Origin: Treponema sp.
GTDB lineage: Bacteria > Spirochaetota > Spirochaetia > Treponematales > Breznakiellaceae
Length of the DNA stretch: 64,000 nt
Direction: 5' to 3'
Assembly (NCBI GenBank): GCA_009777735.1
Contig: WRLF01000005.1
Span: forward strand, 1-64,000
Program-made: the position numbers and the translations under genes
The notes under the pieces: model-generated
The model's database searches: none
What the model saw: the letters and a program-made list of their open reading frames with translations, nothing else
Told to the model about the DNA's origin: nothing
Shown: positions 1 through 7,885 of the stretch, piece after piece
How positions within the stretch are numbered: position 1 is the first letter of the stretch
How the letters are laid out: the number at the start of each line of letters is the position of its first letter

Positions 1-6
1 ATCCTT

Positions 7-1317
7 TTAATTCTCCAGTTTGGACAGATCAACCATTTTCATTTTCTTGGCTACCACCGTGGTAACAACCAGGTCGCCGGTAACGTTAAGGGCAGTTCTT
101 CCCATGTCAAGAAGGGCATCTATACCGAGGATCATCGCATAAGCGCCTGCGGCTACGGTTCCCGACTGGATTGGCAAGTTAATGGCTTCAAGCACCATAA
201 GGAGCATGATTGCCCCGGCACCCGGAATTCCGGCTGACCCGATGGAAGCAAGGGTTGCCGTCAGGATGATAATGCCAATCTGGGAGGGGTTAAACCCATG
301 TCCCCATGTAGTAAGTGCAATAAAGGTGGCGGCAACACCAAGATAAATTGCCGCTCCGTCCATATTGATTGTGGCTCCCAGTGGAAGCGAGAATGAATAC
401 ACATCTTTTTTTACACCCAGGTTCTCTGCTGCCTGGATGGTAACAGGAAGGGTTCCGTTGGAGCTTCTGGTTACAAAGGCAGTAATGAAAGGGTTCTTCG
501 CATCCCTGATAAAGCGTCTTACGTTTATCTTTCCATACATCTTAATCAGAAAAATTGCATACACCAGAACCACATGGATCGTATAAGCTACAAAACAGGC
601 AATAACGATAGTCCCCAGAACGCCGACTACTCTTGGTCCGCTTGTGGCGAAAACGCCGGTAATAAGTCCCAATACACCAATGGGTGCATATTGCATGACG
701 CCTTTAATCATTTTCATGACAATTTCCGCTATGCCCTCAAAAAAGCTATAAATCATATCTGCGGTGTTTTTAATTCTCGCATCTCCCGACATTCTGAGAT
801 ACGAAAGGGCCAGCCCGAAAACAAGTGAGAAGAAAATAACCGGCAGAACTTGTACGTTTACGATTGATGCAACAATATTGGTGGGGATTATATTAAGCAG
901 GATGTCAAAAATACTTGTTCTGGTAGCTTCTCTTACGATTTCTTCTGTCAAAGCTGCAATTTCAGCCTGGGGACGGAAAATACCGCCCATCGCCAGGCCG
1001 ATTCCAATCGCAAATGCAGAGGTAGCAAGATAGAAGAAAAAGATCCGGATACCAACTTTTCCAAGCTGTGCAGGGCTCACCGAAGATGCCCCTACAATCA
1101 GGGTTGAGATTATAAGTGGCAACATTATCATGTTAAGAAGCCTTACGAATATGTTTCCAAAGAAAGAAAACCAGCTAAGAACACCCTGTAATGCTTCACC
1201 CTCTATTGTTGTTCCCAACACCATTCCTATAACCGCCCCCAGTATAAGGCCGATCATTATCCTGTAGAGCAGGTTAAAATTAAAGTACCAACCCAATAAA
1301 CCTTTCTTTGTCTCCAT
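7..1317 (-). CDS. Dicarboxylate/amino acid:cation symporter (DAACS family)
   Basis: Sodium- or proton-coupled inner-membrane symporter of the GltP/GltPh family, 436 aa. Family hallmarks are visible: the HP1-type motif 'TRSSNGTLPVT', the TM7 motif 'NMDGAAIYLG', the HP2-type 'GIPGAGAIMLL', and the TM8 motif 'DMGRTALNVTGD'. The arginine in 'DMGR' is the residue that binds the side-chain carboxylate in Asp/Glu carriers, so an acidic amino acid is the likely substrate. L-cysteate, a known substrate of mammalian relatives, would also fit, and a cysteate-synthase homologue lies directly upstream. The start at 1317 is preferred to a longer frame reaching 1392 because AAGGAG sits 8 nt before this ATG. 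A TATAAT -10 (1364-1369) and a four-site repeat array (1391-1459) lie upstream, so it probably has its own regulated promoter. The family is certain; the substrate is inferred. Confidence 0.9.
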   Translation of the reverse strand: METKKGLLGWYFNFNLLYRIMIGLILGAVIGMVLGTTIEGEALQGVLSWFSFFGNIFVRLLNMIMLPLIISTLIVGASSVSPAQLGKVGIRIFFFYLATSAFAIGIGLAMGGIFRPQAEIAALTEEIVREATRTSIFDILLNIIPTNIVASIVNVQVLPVIFFSLVFGLALSYLRMSGDARIKNTADMIYSFFEGIAEIVMKMIKGVMQYAPIGVLGLITGVFATSGPRVVGVLGTIVIACFVAYTIHVVLVYAIFLIKMYGKINVRRFIRDAKNPFITAFVTRSSNGTLPVTIQAAENLGVKKDVYSFSLPLGATINMDGAAIYLGVAATFIALTTWGHGFNPSQIGIIILTATLASIGSAGIPGAGAIMLLMVLEAINLPIQSGTVAAGAYAMILGIDALLDMGRTALNVTGDLVVTTVVAKKMKMVDLSKLEN

Positions 1318-1363
1318 ATCATATCTCCTTGTCTTTTGATTGGATACTTCAGCACGATAACAC

Positions 1364-1392
1364 ATTATAAAAGAAAAAATTGCCGCATTCAC
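1364..1392 (-). promoter_or_regulatory. Promoter of the DAACS symporter gene
   Basis: On the minus strand, TATAAT (1364-1369) lies 17 bp from a poor -35 hexamer, GTGAAT (1387-1392). The predicted transcript start is about 40 nt before the ATG at 1317. The nearest half-site of the adjacent repeat array overlaps the -35 by two bases. A good -10 with a weak -35 touching a regulator site is the usual layout of an activator-dependent promoter. Confidence 0.55.
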
Positions 1393-1459
1393 GACAGGGG
1401 AAAAACCTTTTACGACAAAAGCATGATTATTTACGCCCCAAAAAGCCGTTTTCGCGACA
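1391..1459 (-). promoter_or_regulatory. Four-site direct-repeat array, probable LytTR-type operator (copy 1)
   Basis: Half-sites ACGACA, ACGACA, ACGCCC and GCGACA begin at 1391, 1412, 1433 and 1454, an exact 21-bp period on one DNA face. LytTR regulators (AgrA, ComE, AlgR type) are known to bind 9-bp direct repeats separated by about 12 bp, giving the same 21-bp period. The distal part shares the string 'agccgttttcgcgacattt' with a second copy at 4199-4266. A LytTR response regulator is encoded at 5593-6354. The repeat is directly visible; assignment to that regulator is inferred. Confidence 0.7.
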
Positions 1460-1504
1460 TTTCAAGGCGGGCTGGTTCCAGGGCAACGGGGGATCGTCAT
1501 TCAA

Positions 1505-2782
1505 TTAAAGTATGACTGATATAAGTTTATTAAAGTCTTTTGATGCTGCTGCGTCTTTATCCACTGTCAGATTGGGCTTCGCCATGACAAACTGCCGGGC
1601 TTTGGCTAACGCTTCCATGCCGCCGCCGGTGACGTTCAGCATAACGACAGCATTTTTATCGATCAAACCATCCTGTGCCCTTTTAATCAACGACGCCAAC
1701 GCGACGCCCGATTCGGGACAAATATCCCACCCTTCCAGCTTAAAGAACATTTCCTGTGCATTGCGGATTGCATCATTGTCCACTGCATCAATGTCCCCGT
1801 CTGATTCGACGAGCGCATCAAACAGCCCGCCGGTAATGCCGTACGGCGGCTGGCGGTTTGAAAGCACCTTGGCATCAATTGCGCTAAGCTGCCTTTTGGC
1901 CTCCTCTTCGTCCATTGGAGCGATATCCCGGCTTTTTTGTTTCCATGCCTGTACCATTGGTATAAAGGGCAGGTTCTGTGATACGATCAGACGCATCATT
2001 TTCCGGCTAAATGCACCGCTTGCACTCAGGCGCAGGTTTGCTTCATGCGCCGCGATCGCTCCCGTGCCGCTGCCCACTGCCTGAAAATAGTAATCCGGTA
2101 TTTCACCTATTGTTTCCGCTGCGGACAGCACAGTGGTTCCCATGCCGTCGCGGCGTCCCACATTCTTCGCACCGCCCTCATTGATAAAGCCGTCCATGGT
2201 TGCAATGGTGTTTGCTGTTTTTATCGCGTCAGAATAGTCAGCGTTGCCGCTGACCGCGACGATTTTTACGCATGGGTTTATTTCTTTCAAAGACCAGAGA
2301 TTGCCCAGGCCCCTTTCGGGTATAACGATCACGGCGTTAATATGATTGTCGGACGCAACTTTCATGAATGCCCGCGCCGTATTCCCTGCGGAGGCCAATA
2401 CCAAAGTACCGCTGTCTGCGGGCAGCCGTGCACAGACAGCGTAAGCTTCACATTCTTTAAATGTCCCCGTTGTCATGGAAACACCAATATCAGGCCAATA
2501 CCCGCTGAACGTAATGTATAACCTGTCCAGTCCCAGAGTTTTTCCCAGTCCTTTGCTTGCATACGTTACCGGGGCGCTGTCTGAATGGATTTCCCGGTTG
2601 ACCGGAAGCCAGTCGAAATACCGGAATATTCCCGGCAGATCTTTTCGGATTTGCAGCGTTTTGCTGTCGTAATCAGAACGCATCAGCGCCGGAGCCGCCG
2701 CTGCCGGATTCGCCAGCAGCAACCCGTCATCCGCCAATATCTCGTTAGTAGCAAGGCACTTAAGTTTATAATTATTCTTCAT
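1505..2782 (-). CDS. Cysteate synthase-like PLP enzyme (threonine synthase superfamily)
   Basis: 425 aa fold-type II PLP enzyme. It resembles archaeal cysteate synthase (O-phosphoserine + sulfite to L-cysteate + phosphate) more than ordinary threonine synthase. Features recalled from the methanogen enzyme include 'TFSGYWPDIG' followed by 'TFKECEA' (Lys109 the probable PLP lysine), the phosphate/PLP loop 'LASAGNTARAF' (about 129-139), 'GMGTTVLSAAETIG', 'YFQAVGSGTGAI', 'NLPFIPM' and 'PPYGITGGLFDAL'. Only one cysteine remains in the N-terminal segment, where relatives can carry a Cys pair. RBS AGGAGT precedes the ATG. It starts 8 bp after the YeiH-type transporter gene and is surely co-transcribed with it. 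The product cysteate could feed export, sulfonolipid or coenzyme M synthesis; no gene for those last two pathways is in the window. A divergent threonine synthase is the alternative. Confidence 0.8.
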   Translation of the reverse strand: MKNNYKLKCLATNEILADDGLLLANPAAAAPALMRSDYDSKTLQIRKDLPGIFRYFDWLPVNREIHSDSAPVTYASKGLGKTLGLDRLYITFSGYWPDIGVSMTTGTFKECEAYAVCARLPADSGTLVLASAGNTARAFMKVASDNHINAVIVIPERGLGNLWSLKEINPCVKIVAVSGNADYSDAIKTANTIATMDGFINEGGAKNVGRRDGMGTTVLSAAETIGEIPDYYFQAVGSGTGAIAAHEANLRLSASGAFSRKMMRLIVSQNLPFIPMVQAWKQKSRDIAPMDEEEAKRQLSAIDAKVLSNRQPPYGITGGLFDALVESDGDIDAVDNDAIRNAQEMFFKLEGWDICPESGVALASLIKRAQDGLIDKNAVVMLNVTGGGMEALAKARQFVMAKPNLTVDKDAAASKDFNKLISVIL

Positions 2783-2790
2783 GGTTACTC

Positions 2791-4116
2791 CTAAAAAGGC
2801 AAACTGAAAAATCTGCCGCTGAAGAAAAACACGGCCGCTGCCAATGTAAGGATAATATTAAATATCTGACCAACTAAATACAGCGTAAGGGGGTTACCGC
2901 CTTTTACCATTTTGGCCATTTCCTTAAAATTGGACTCCAGGCCTATACTGACAAAGGCCATGGTAAATAAAAATTCCTGAAAACCACCTACCACCGGTAA
3001 TGTTACATCAACTTTTTCCTTCGAAAACGCAAATGAAAACAGCAGGGATGCGCCAATAAACCCAAAAATAAACTTGGGCATCCTGTTCCATATTTCAATC
3101 GGTCCAACCGTTGCTTCAGAGACAGATTTTTTCTCAATCTTTGTAGCAAAGTAAATGGCTACGCCAAAAGCGATAAAACCAATCAGTATATTCTGTATCA
3201 TCTTTACTACCGTTGCCACTTGTAAAGCTTCTGGGCCTAACATGCCTCCTGCCGCAGCTACTGCACCGGTCGAATCAATGGTTCCGCCTAACCAGGCGCC
3301 GCCTTCAGCAGGGCTTAAGCCCAGGGCATTGACCAATAACGGCATTCCTATCATCATAACAACCGTAAAAATCAGGCTAATGGAAATGGCAAGACTGATT
3401 TCTTCTTTTTTCGCTTTACTGGCAGCGCCGACAGCAATTGCCGCCGACACGCCGCACACAGAAGTAGTCGCGGAAATCACCATGGACAAACTTTTTTGCT
3501 CCCGCATTTTTAAGACTTTTTGGGAAAACCAATACATAAAAACAAGCACTATCGGTGTAACTCCCCAGGCAACTCCCAGCCCCATGGTACCAAGGGCCAA
3601 TATACGGTTAAATAAAATGGAAGCGCCAAGCAAAACCAGCCCTGTCTTTATATATAATTCGGTACGAACAGCCCCTTTAAGAAAAGCGGGAGTTTTAACG
3701 GTATTGCTAATCAGCAAACCGACAGCCAATGCCCAAATGACATTATTCAAACCATAAAGCCGCCATGGCGCATAATTACCGATTACCTCTGCAATAAGGG
3801 CCAAAATAAAAATTAACGGAAAGGCAATAATGAATTTCTTTATTCCCTGCCTTTCGGTGAAAAACAACGCAAGACAAAAGAGGCCAAATATTAATAATCC
3901 CGTGAATAAAATCCCCGGTACAATCTCAAGCGGTATTGAGCCAAGTATTGTCTCCGCTCCCGCGCGTCCCGGCCCCCACCGCAATGGCAGTACCGGCCTT
4001 GAAATTATGCCGGCAACAGCGCCGCCAATCATGAGAAACCCGACCCACACTGCCCACCAGTCTTCTTTTTTCCACAATTGTGACCAATTAATTTTCTTTT
4101 CGCCTGTTTTGCTCAT
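2791..4116 (-). CDS. YeiH/UPF0324 family putative sulfate/sulfite exporter
   Basis: 441 aa polytopic membrane protein of the UPF0324 (YeiH) family, whose bacterial members are annotated as putative sulfate exporters and are linked to sulfonate catabolism. About ten hydrophobic segments are visible. Conserved family stretches include 'YAPWRLYGLNNVIWALAVG', 'TELYIKTGLVLLGASILF', 'SATTSVCGVSAAIAVG', 'GGTIDSTGAVAAAGGMLG' and 'KMIQNILIGFIAF'. The N-terminus up to about residue 90 has extra hydrophobic segments. RBS GGGAGA precedes the ATG. It is first in a two-gene unit with the cysteate-synthase homologue, which places sulfite or a sulfonate as the probable cargo. Direction of transport is not established for the family. 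A 20-21 bp repeat array lies upstream. Confidence 0.85.
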   Translation of the reverse strand: MSKTGEKKINWSQLWKKEDWWAVWVGFLMIGGAVAGIISRPVLPLRWGPGRAGAETILGSIPLEIVPGILFTGLLIFGLFCLALFFTERQGIKKFIIAFPLIFILALIAEVIGNYAPWRLYGLNNVIWALAVGLLISNTVKTPAFLKGAVRTELYIKTGLVLLGASILFNRILALGTMGLGVAWGVTPIVLVFMYWFSQKVLKMREQKSLSMVISATTSVCGVSAAIAVGAASKAKKEEISLAISISLIFTVVMMIGMPLLVNALGLSPAEGGAWLGGTIDSTGAVAAAGGMLGPEALQVATVVKMIQNILIGFIAFGVAIYFATKIEKKSVSEATVGPIEIWNRMPKFIFGFIGASLLFSFAFSKEKVDVTLPVVGGFQEFLFTMAFVSIGLESNFKEMAKMVKGGNPLTLYLVGQIFNIILTLAAAVFFFSGRFFSLPF

Positions 4117-4170
4117 CCTGTTATCTCCCTGTTTAATACAATGCTAAAAATTTTCACCGACAATATACCA

Positions 4171-4200
4171 TATATAGAGGCTAAAAATTGCCGCATTAAC
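4171..4200 (-). promoter_or_regulatory. Promoter of the YeiH/cysteate synthase operon
   Basis: Minus-strand TATATA (4171-4176) sits 18 bp from GTTAAT (4195-4200), a weak -35. The proximal half-site of the adjacent repeat array overlaps the -35 by two bases, exactly as at the symporter promoter. The intervening 'TGCGGCAATTTTT' segment is also shared between the two promoters. The predicted leader is about 50 nt. Confidence 0.5.
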
Positions 4201-4266
4201 GACATGGAAAAAATCATTTACGACAAAACATGGTTATTTACGTCAAAAAAAGCCGTTTTCGCGACA
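4199..4266 (-). promoter_or_regulatory. Four-site direct-repeat array, probable LytTR-type operator (copy 2)
   Basis: Half-sites ACGACA, ACGACA, ACGTCA and GCGACA begin at 4199, 4220, 4240 and 4261, spacings of 21, 20 and 21 bp. The block is largely the same as the array at 1391-1459, including flanking 'attgccgcatt' and 'agccgttttcgcgacattt', and it has the same position relative to the -35 of the gene it precedes. It ends 3 bp before the stop codon of the adjacent sensor kinase gene. Confidence 0.7.
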
Positions 4267-4268
4267 TT

Positions 4269-5612
4269 TTACTCATTTATGGTTTGACTGATATTTAATT
4301 CCTGAATCAGAAATTCTTCATCAATAACGGTATTTAATGTGACAAACTCATAGTTCTTCAAAATATTCTGAATGATGGTAAGGCCAATTCCGCGGCCTGT
4401 CCCCTTTGTGGTATACCCCTCCTGAAAGAGAAGGTTTATTTGCGGTTTGACAAGGAAAGAGTTGGCGATGATAATGCTGATATCCTGATTCTCATTTTTT
4501 ATCACCGAAAAGGACAACACTTTTTCTTTGGAAATTTCCGCTGCCTCAATTGCATTGTCCAAAAAGATGCTTATCACCCGGCAGAGATCTATCACCTGTA
4601 TACCCGTTTCGTCAAAATAATCATCAATAAACAGGGATACTTTTATATTACTCTGTATTGCCCTTTGGAAGGCGGTAACCAATAATCCTTTTAAGGGGAT
4701 ACATTTAATATATTCAATATTGAGAAAAATACTGTTCACATCAAAACCATCAGGTTGATTTCCCAGCACCTCCCTAAAATAGTATTCCCTTAAGCCCTCC
4801 ATGTCATTGTTTTCTATATAAGTTTTAAGCGTCAATAATATGTTGTTTACATCATGTCTGAAAAACCGTATGTCCCTTGTCAGCTTTTCCACAATGCCCG
4901 TATAGACAAGGATCTGTTCGTATTTTTCCTTTTGATCGTCCAGTTTAATCCTGTTAATAATGGCTGTTTTATAAAGAAGATAACCAATAATATTAAGTAT
5001 GGGAAATATGAGAAATGGAATATAGGACGCAAACCTGTCCCTGTCCAGAATGCCTCCGGATATCCAGACCGCACCGAAGGCGGATATGCCCACCATCAAT
5101 AATAAAGCTACTTTAAAATAAAATGGGTACGGCGTGTTGGCCAGTTTTTTTCGCAGAGTGCGGTAGTGCTTGCGGAGCGTACGTCTTGAAAAAAAGTTCC
5201 ACCCCAAAAGGAAAACAACACAGAGAACGGTTACGACCAGCGCGTAAGCCCAGATTGCAAACCATTCCCAAATACCGTCCGGCCCCAGATAAAACCATTT
5301 ATATAACTCCAGTATCAGCATACAGGCCACATTCAAAATAAGAATGGCCGAAATATAGATAATGTTATGCACTATTGTCATCCTGTAAAACAGGATAACG
5401 AGCAATGTTACAATTATTGCCCAAATAACAACACGGATTACCAGTATGGAAACCCAGCCAAGAAAAAAATAACCTGCCATATTAACGAGTAAATAGATTA
5501 GGAATTTTCCTGCTTTAAGTCTTGTCTGGCTTGTGACGATTAATTGTATAGTATACGAAATCGCCGTTATAAAAATCAGCGCTTCGGCCGCATTATAAAG
5601 TATGTTTCTCAT
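4269..5612 (-). CDS. AgrC/CitA-like GHKL sensor histidine kinase
   Basis: 447 aa membrane sensor kinase. The first ~220 residues hold about six to seven hydrophobic segments with little periplasmic sequence, the AgrC/ComD layout. A linker leads to a HPK10-type phosphoacceptor 'RFFRHDVNNILL' (His253) and a GHKL ATPase domain with N-box 'LDNAIEAA' and G-box 'GRGIGLTIIQN'. The ligand is unknown; no pheromone precursor gene was found nearby. It overlaps the response regulator gene by 20 bp and so is translationally coupled to it. The genes directly downstream (YeiH transporter, cysteate synthase, symporter) carry LytTR-like sites, so the system probably senses a sulfonate, sulfite or acidic amino acid. 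The sensed signal is inference only. Confidence 0.85.
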   Translation of the reverse strand: MRNILYNAAEALIFITAISYTIQLIVTSQTRLKAGKFLIYLLVNMAGYFFLGWVSILVIRVVIWAIIVTLLVILFYRMTIVHNIIYISAILILNVACMLILELYKWFYLGPDGIWEWFAIWAYALVVTVLCVVFLLGWNFFSRRTLRKHYRTLRKKLANTPYPFYFKVALLLMVGISAFGAVWISGGILDRDRFASYIPFLIFPILNIIGYLLYKTAIINRIKLDDQKEKYEQILVYTGIVEKLTRDIRFFRHDVNNILLTLKTYIENNDMEGLREYYFREVLGNQPDGFDVNSIFLNIEYIKCIPLKGLLVTAFQRAIQSNIKVSLFIDDYFDETGIQVIDLCRVISIFLDNAIEAAEISKEKVLSFSVIKNENQDISIIIANSFLVKPQINLLFQEGYTTKGTGRGIGLTIIQNILKNYEFVTLNTVIDEEFLIQELNISQTINE

Positions 5613-6354
5613 AGTCCAGCAGCTTCTTTAAATATTTTGGCGCAATGAGGCATTTAAAGTCATTAAGCATTATAACATGCAGATCGCTCCGGTTTTTGGA
5701 AACAGACCTGATATGCCTTAAATTTATCAGAAAAGAACGATGACAGCGGTAAAAAGAATCGTCGAGACTGTTTTTCAATTCATCCAGTGTACTTCTGAAT
5801 TCAATGGTTTTATTGATCGTGTGCAGAATAATGCTTCTTTTTTCGGTGTTCGTCTCAAAAAAAATAATATCCCTGGTTGGGATGATAAAATCCGTTCCGC
5901 TGGTACGAATCAGTATTGTGCGTTCCCCGGATATGCCGCTTATTCCGGCACGTTCGTTTCGGATGGTTTCCAAACACTGAAATATCTTTCGTTTCATTTC
6001 TTCATCGCTTTTCAGTATATAATCCAGCGCCCGTACTTTATACTGAATCGCCGGATAGGCAAACTCCATATGACTTGTAATAAATACGATGTAACCGAAA
6101 ATATCCTTGCTCCTGATTTTCTGTGCAAGACTTAGGCCGTTTGTTTCGTCACCGAGGATGATATCCAGAAAGTAAATGTTTATAACCATGTTATCGGGAA
6201 CGATCTGCTCCAGAATACTTTCATAGCGTTCGCTGACAGTAATTATCTGTGATTCTATCTTATGTTTTGACAGATATTCACTGATATATTCCCTGATTTG
6301 ATGTATTATCTGTATGTTGTCTTCAATGATGAAAATCCGGCTGTTTTCATCCAT
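5593..6354 (-). CDS. LytTR family response regulator
   Basis: 253 aa. The N-terminal receiver domain has the acidic pair 'EDN' near residue 11, phosphoacceptor Asp64 in 'YFLDIILGDE', 'VFITSH', and the lysine in 'LKSDEEMK'. The C-terminal LytTR DNA-binding domain includes 'IFFETNTEKRSIILHT', 'FYRCHRSFLINLRHI' and 'APKYLKKLL', all typical of AgrA/ComE/VirR-type regulators. It pairs with the overlapping AgrC-like kinase. It starts 33 bp after the LEA-domain lipoprotein gene with GGGAG about 12 nt before its ATG, so read-through from the Bmp operon is possible. The best candidate targets in the window are the two 20-21 bp repeat arrays upstream of the YeiH and symporter genes. Confidence 0.9.
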   Translation of the reverse strand: MDENSRIFIIEDNIQIIHQIREYISEYLSKHKIESQIITVSERYESILEQIVPDNMVINIYFLDIILGDETNGLSLAQKIRSKDIFGYIVFITSHMEFAYPAIQYKVRALDYILKSDEEMKRKIFQCLETIRNERAGISGISGERTILIRTSGTDFIIPTRDIIFFETNTEKRSIILHTINKTIEFRSTLDELKNSLDDSFYRCHRSFLINLRHIRSVSKNRSDLHVIMLNDFKCLIAPKYLKKLLDYEKHTL

Positions 6355-6386
6355 AAATGATATTTTCTCCCATTTTGCTCAATGCT

Positions 6387-6974
6387 TCACCGGTCCAGTA
6401 CCCTGGAATACCCGGAAAGATCAAAGCTGGTTATAAACGGGGGCAGGTTTTCAATGCCGGTGCTGACAAGAGCCTCTCCGTCAAATCGGTATTGTACATC
6501 AACAAGATCAATAATCTGATTGAGCAGATCACGGCTCATACCAATGAAGTTCATGATGAGAAAAATATTGCCCTGATACGAGGAGTTTCCGTTTACATGG
6601 AGAATATTCTGTTCGTTACCCTGAGCCCACAGCCTGCCATTTCCAAACAGTCTATAGCTTAAAGCGGAAAGTTCCACCTGAAAAGGATTGGGATTGTCAA
6701 TTTGAATACCAACCCTGAAACTCGTGTTGACAAGATCATCCCTGAGAATGGCAATTTCGGTGATACTGAACACCGGGGGCAGTACAACGGGATCGTCCGC
6801 CTCTGTCTCGTCTGACACCAAAACTTCGGTAATTGCGGGCAGCTCTTCGGGAGTCTCTGCCGGTTGAATGCTTTTACATCCCGCCAGGTTAATCAGGAAG
6901 AAAAATATTAAAAAAACAAGGAAACAGGAGTTAGGAGTTGGGATAATACATTGCTTCATGTTGGGAATCCGCAT
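6387..6974 (-). CDS. LEA14/WHy-domain lipoprotein
   Basis: 195 aa. A hydrophobic leader ends in lipobox 'LAGC' (Cys33), so it is probably lipid-anchored. An acidic linker (about 40-65) precedes a WHy/LEA type-2 domain with the family signature 'VGIQIDNPNPFQVELSALSY' (about 88-107), expected to form a fibronectin-like beta sandwich. Members of this superfamily are found in stress-related and secretion-linked lipoproteins; no specific function is known here. Its start overlaps the stop codon of the upstream permease gene (TAATG), so it is the last gene of the nucleoside-type ABC operon. An alternative start at Met6 would shorten the leader without affecting the lipobox. Confidence 0.7.
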   Translation of the reverse strand: MRIPNMKQCIIPTPNSCFLVFLIFFFLINLAGCKSIQPAETPEELPAITEVLVSDETEADDPVVLPPVFSITEIAILRDDLVNTSFRVGIQIDNPNPFQVELSALSYRLFGNGRLWAQGNEQNILHVNGNSSYQGNIFLIMNFIGMSRDLLNQIIDLVDVQYRFDGEALVSTGIENLPPFITSFDLSGYSRVLDR

Positions 6975-7885
6975 TAACTCTTACCTTTATCATACGGCTT
7001 ACCCGCAGCTCTGGGGGCATAATCCTTGCCGCTGAATATTACCAAAGTGATCAGCGTTATAAGATACGGTATGGCGCTGAAAAATTCCGAGGGGAGGAAT
7101 TGCAGGCTGCTGATATTTACAATGTTAACCGCAAGAGCAGAGGAAAATCCAAACAGCAGACTGGCGCCGAATATGCCCAGGGGTATCCACCGGCCAAAGG
7201 ACACTGCCGCAAGAGCGATAAAGCCTTTGCCGTTAATGGTGTTAACGGTAAACTGAATGTCCTGGGTAAGAACGAGAGCGCCTCCGGCAAGACCGGCAAG
7301 GATGCCGGAAATTAAAACGGCAATATACCTGATTTTAATGACATTAACACCGGCGGAGGCAAGAGCCTGGGGATGTTCCCCGGCAGCACGTAAACGCAGT
7401 CCCCATGGCCGCTTGTACAGCACAAACCAGCTAATCGCCAGAATTGCCAAAGCAATCCATACCGTCGGGTAAAAACCAAAAGTACCGGGGAGTATGCCCA
7501 TACGATATGTAGGGCTTCTGTCCGCACTGAATAAAATCTGGCAGATAAACACGGTTATTCCGGTGGAAAGGAGGTTTATCCCCGTTCCGGAAATGACCTG
7601 ATCGGCGCGCAGGGTAATGGAAGCGAACGCATGTATCAGTGCAAACAGGCCGCCCACCGCCGCAGCAATGAGCAGAGCTATTGGTATGGAAAAAGCAATG
7701 TTTGATTCCAAAAGAACATGGATAACGGCGGCGCTCATTGCACCCATTGTCATAAGCCCTTCAAGTGCAATGTTGACAACGCCGGCGCGTTCGCAAATCA
7801 TTCCCCCTATTGCGGCAATGAGGATGGGGGAAAAAATCATGAGGGTAGAAGGAAGCATTCCCAGGATGCTTTCAAAGAAATTCAT
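6974..7885 (-). CDS. Nucleoside-type ABC transporter permease 2 (NupQ/YufQ-like)
   Basis: 303 aa integral membrane permease of the BPD_transp_2 family. Eight or so hydrophobic helices are visible. The N-terminal 'GMICERAGVVNIALEGLM' is the typical NupQ signature, and the interior 'RAAGEHPQALASAGVNV' is the cytoplasmic coupling region that contacts the ATPase. It overlaps the first permease gene by 4 bp. With the BMP lipoprotein, double ATPase and first permease it forms an importer, most likely for purine nucleosides; related sugar importers use the same fold. Confidence 0.9.
   Translation of the reverse strand: MNFFESILGMLPSTLMIFSPILIAAIGGMICERAGVVNIALEGLMTMGAMSAAVIHVLLESNIAFSIPIALLIAAAVGGLFALIHAFASITLRADQVISGTGINLLSTGITVFICQILFSADRSPTYRMGILPGTFGFYPTVWIALAILAISWFVLYKRPWGLRLRAAGEHPQALASAGVNVIKIRYIAVLISGILAGLAGGALVLTQDIQFTVNTINGKGFIALAAVSFGRWIPLGIFGASLLFGFSSALAVNIVNISSLQFLPSEFFSAIPYLITLITLVIFSGKDYAPRAAGKPYDKGKS

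Noticed and set aside
3155-3757. 200-codon plus-strand frame
   Set aside because: Antisense of the YeiH transporter gene; its proline/alanine-rich translation is the usual mirror of hydrophobic helices.
4269-6354. Quorum-sensing peptide system of Agr type
   Set aside because: Kinase and regulator are AgrC/AgrA-like, but no AgrB-type protease or peptide precursor is encoded nearby, so a pheromone role is not supported.
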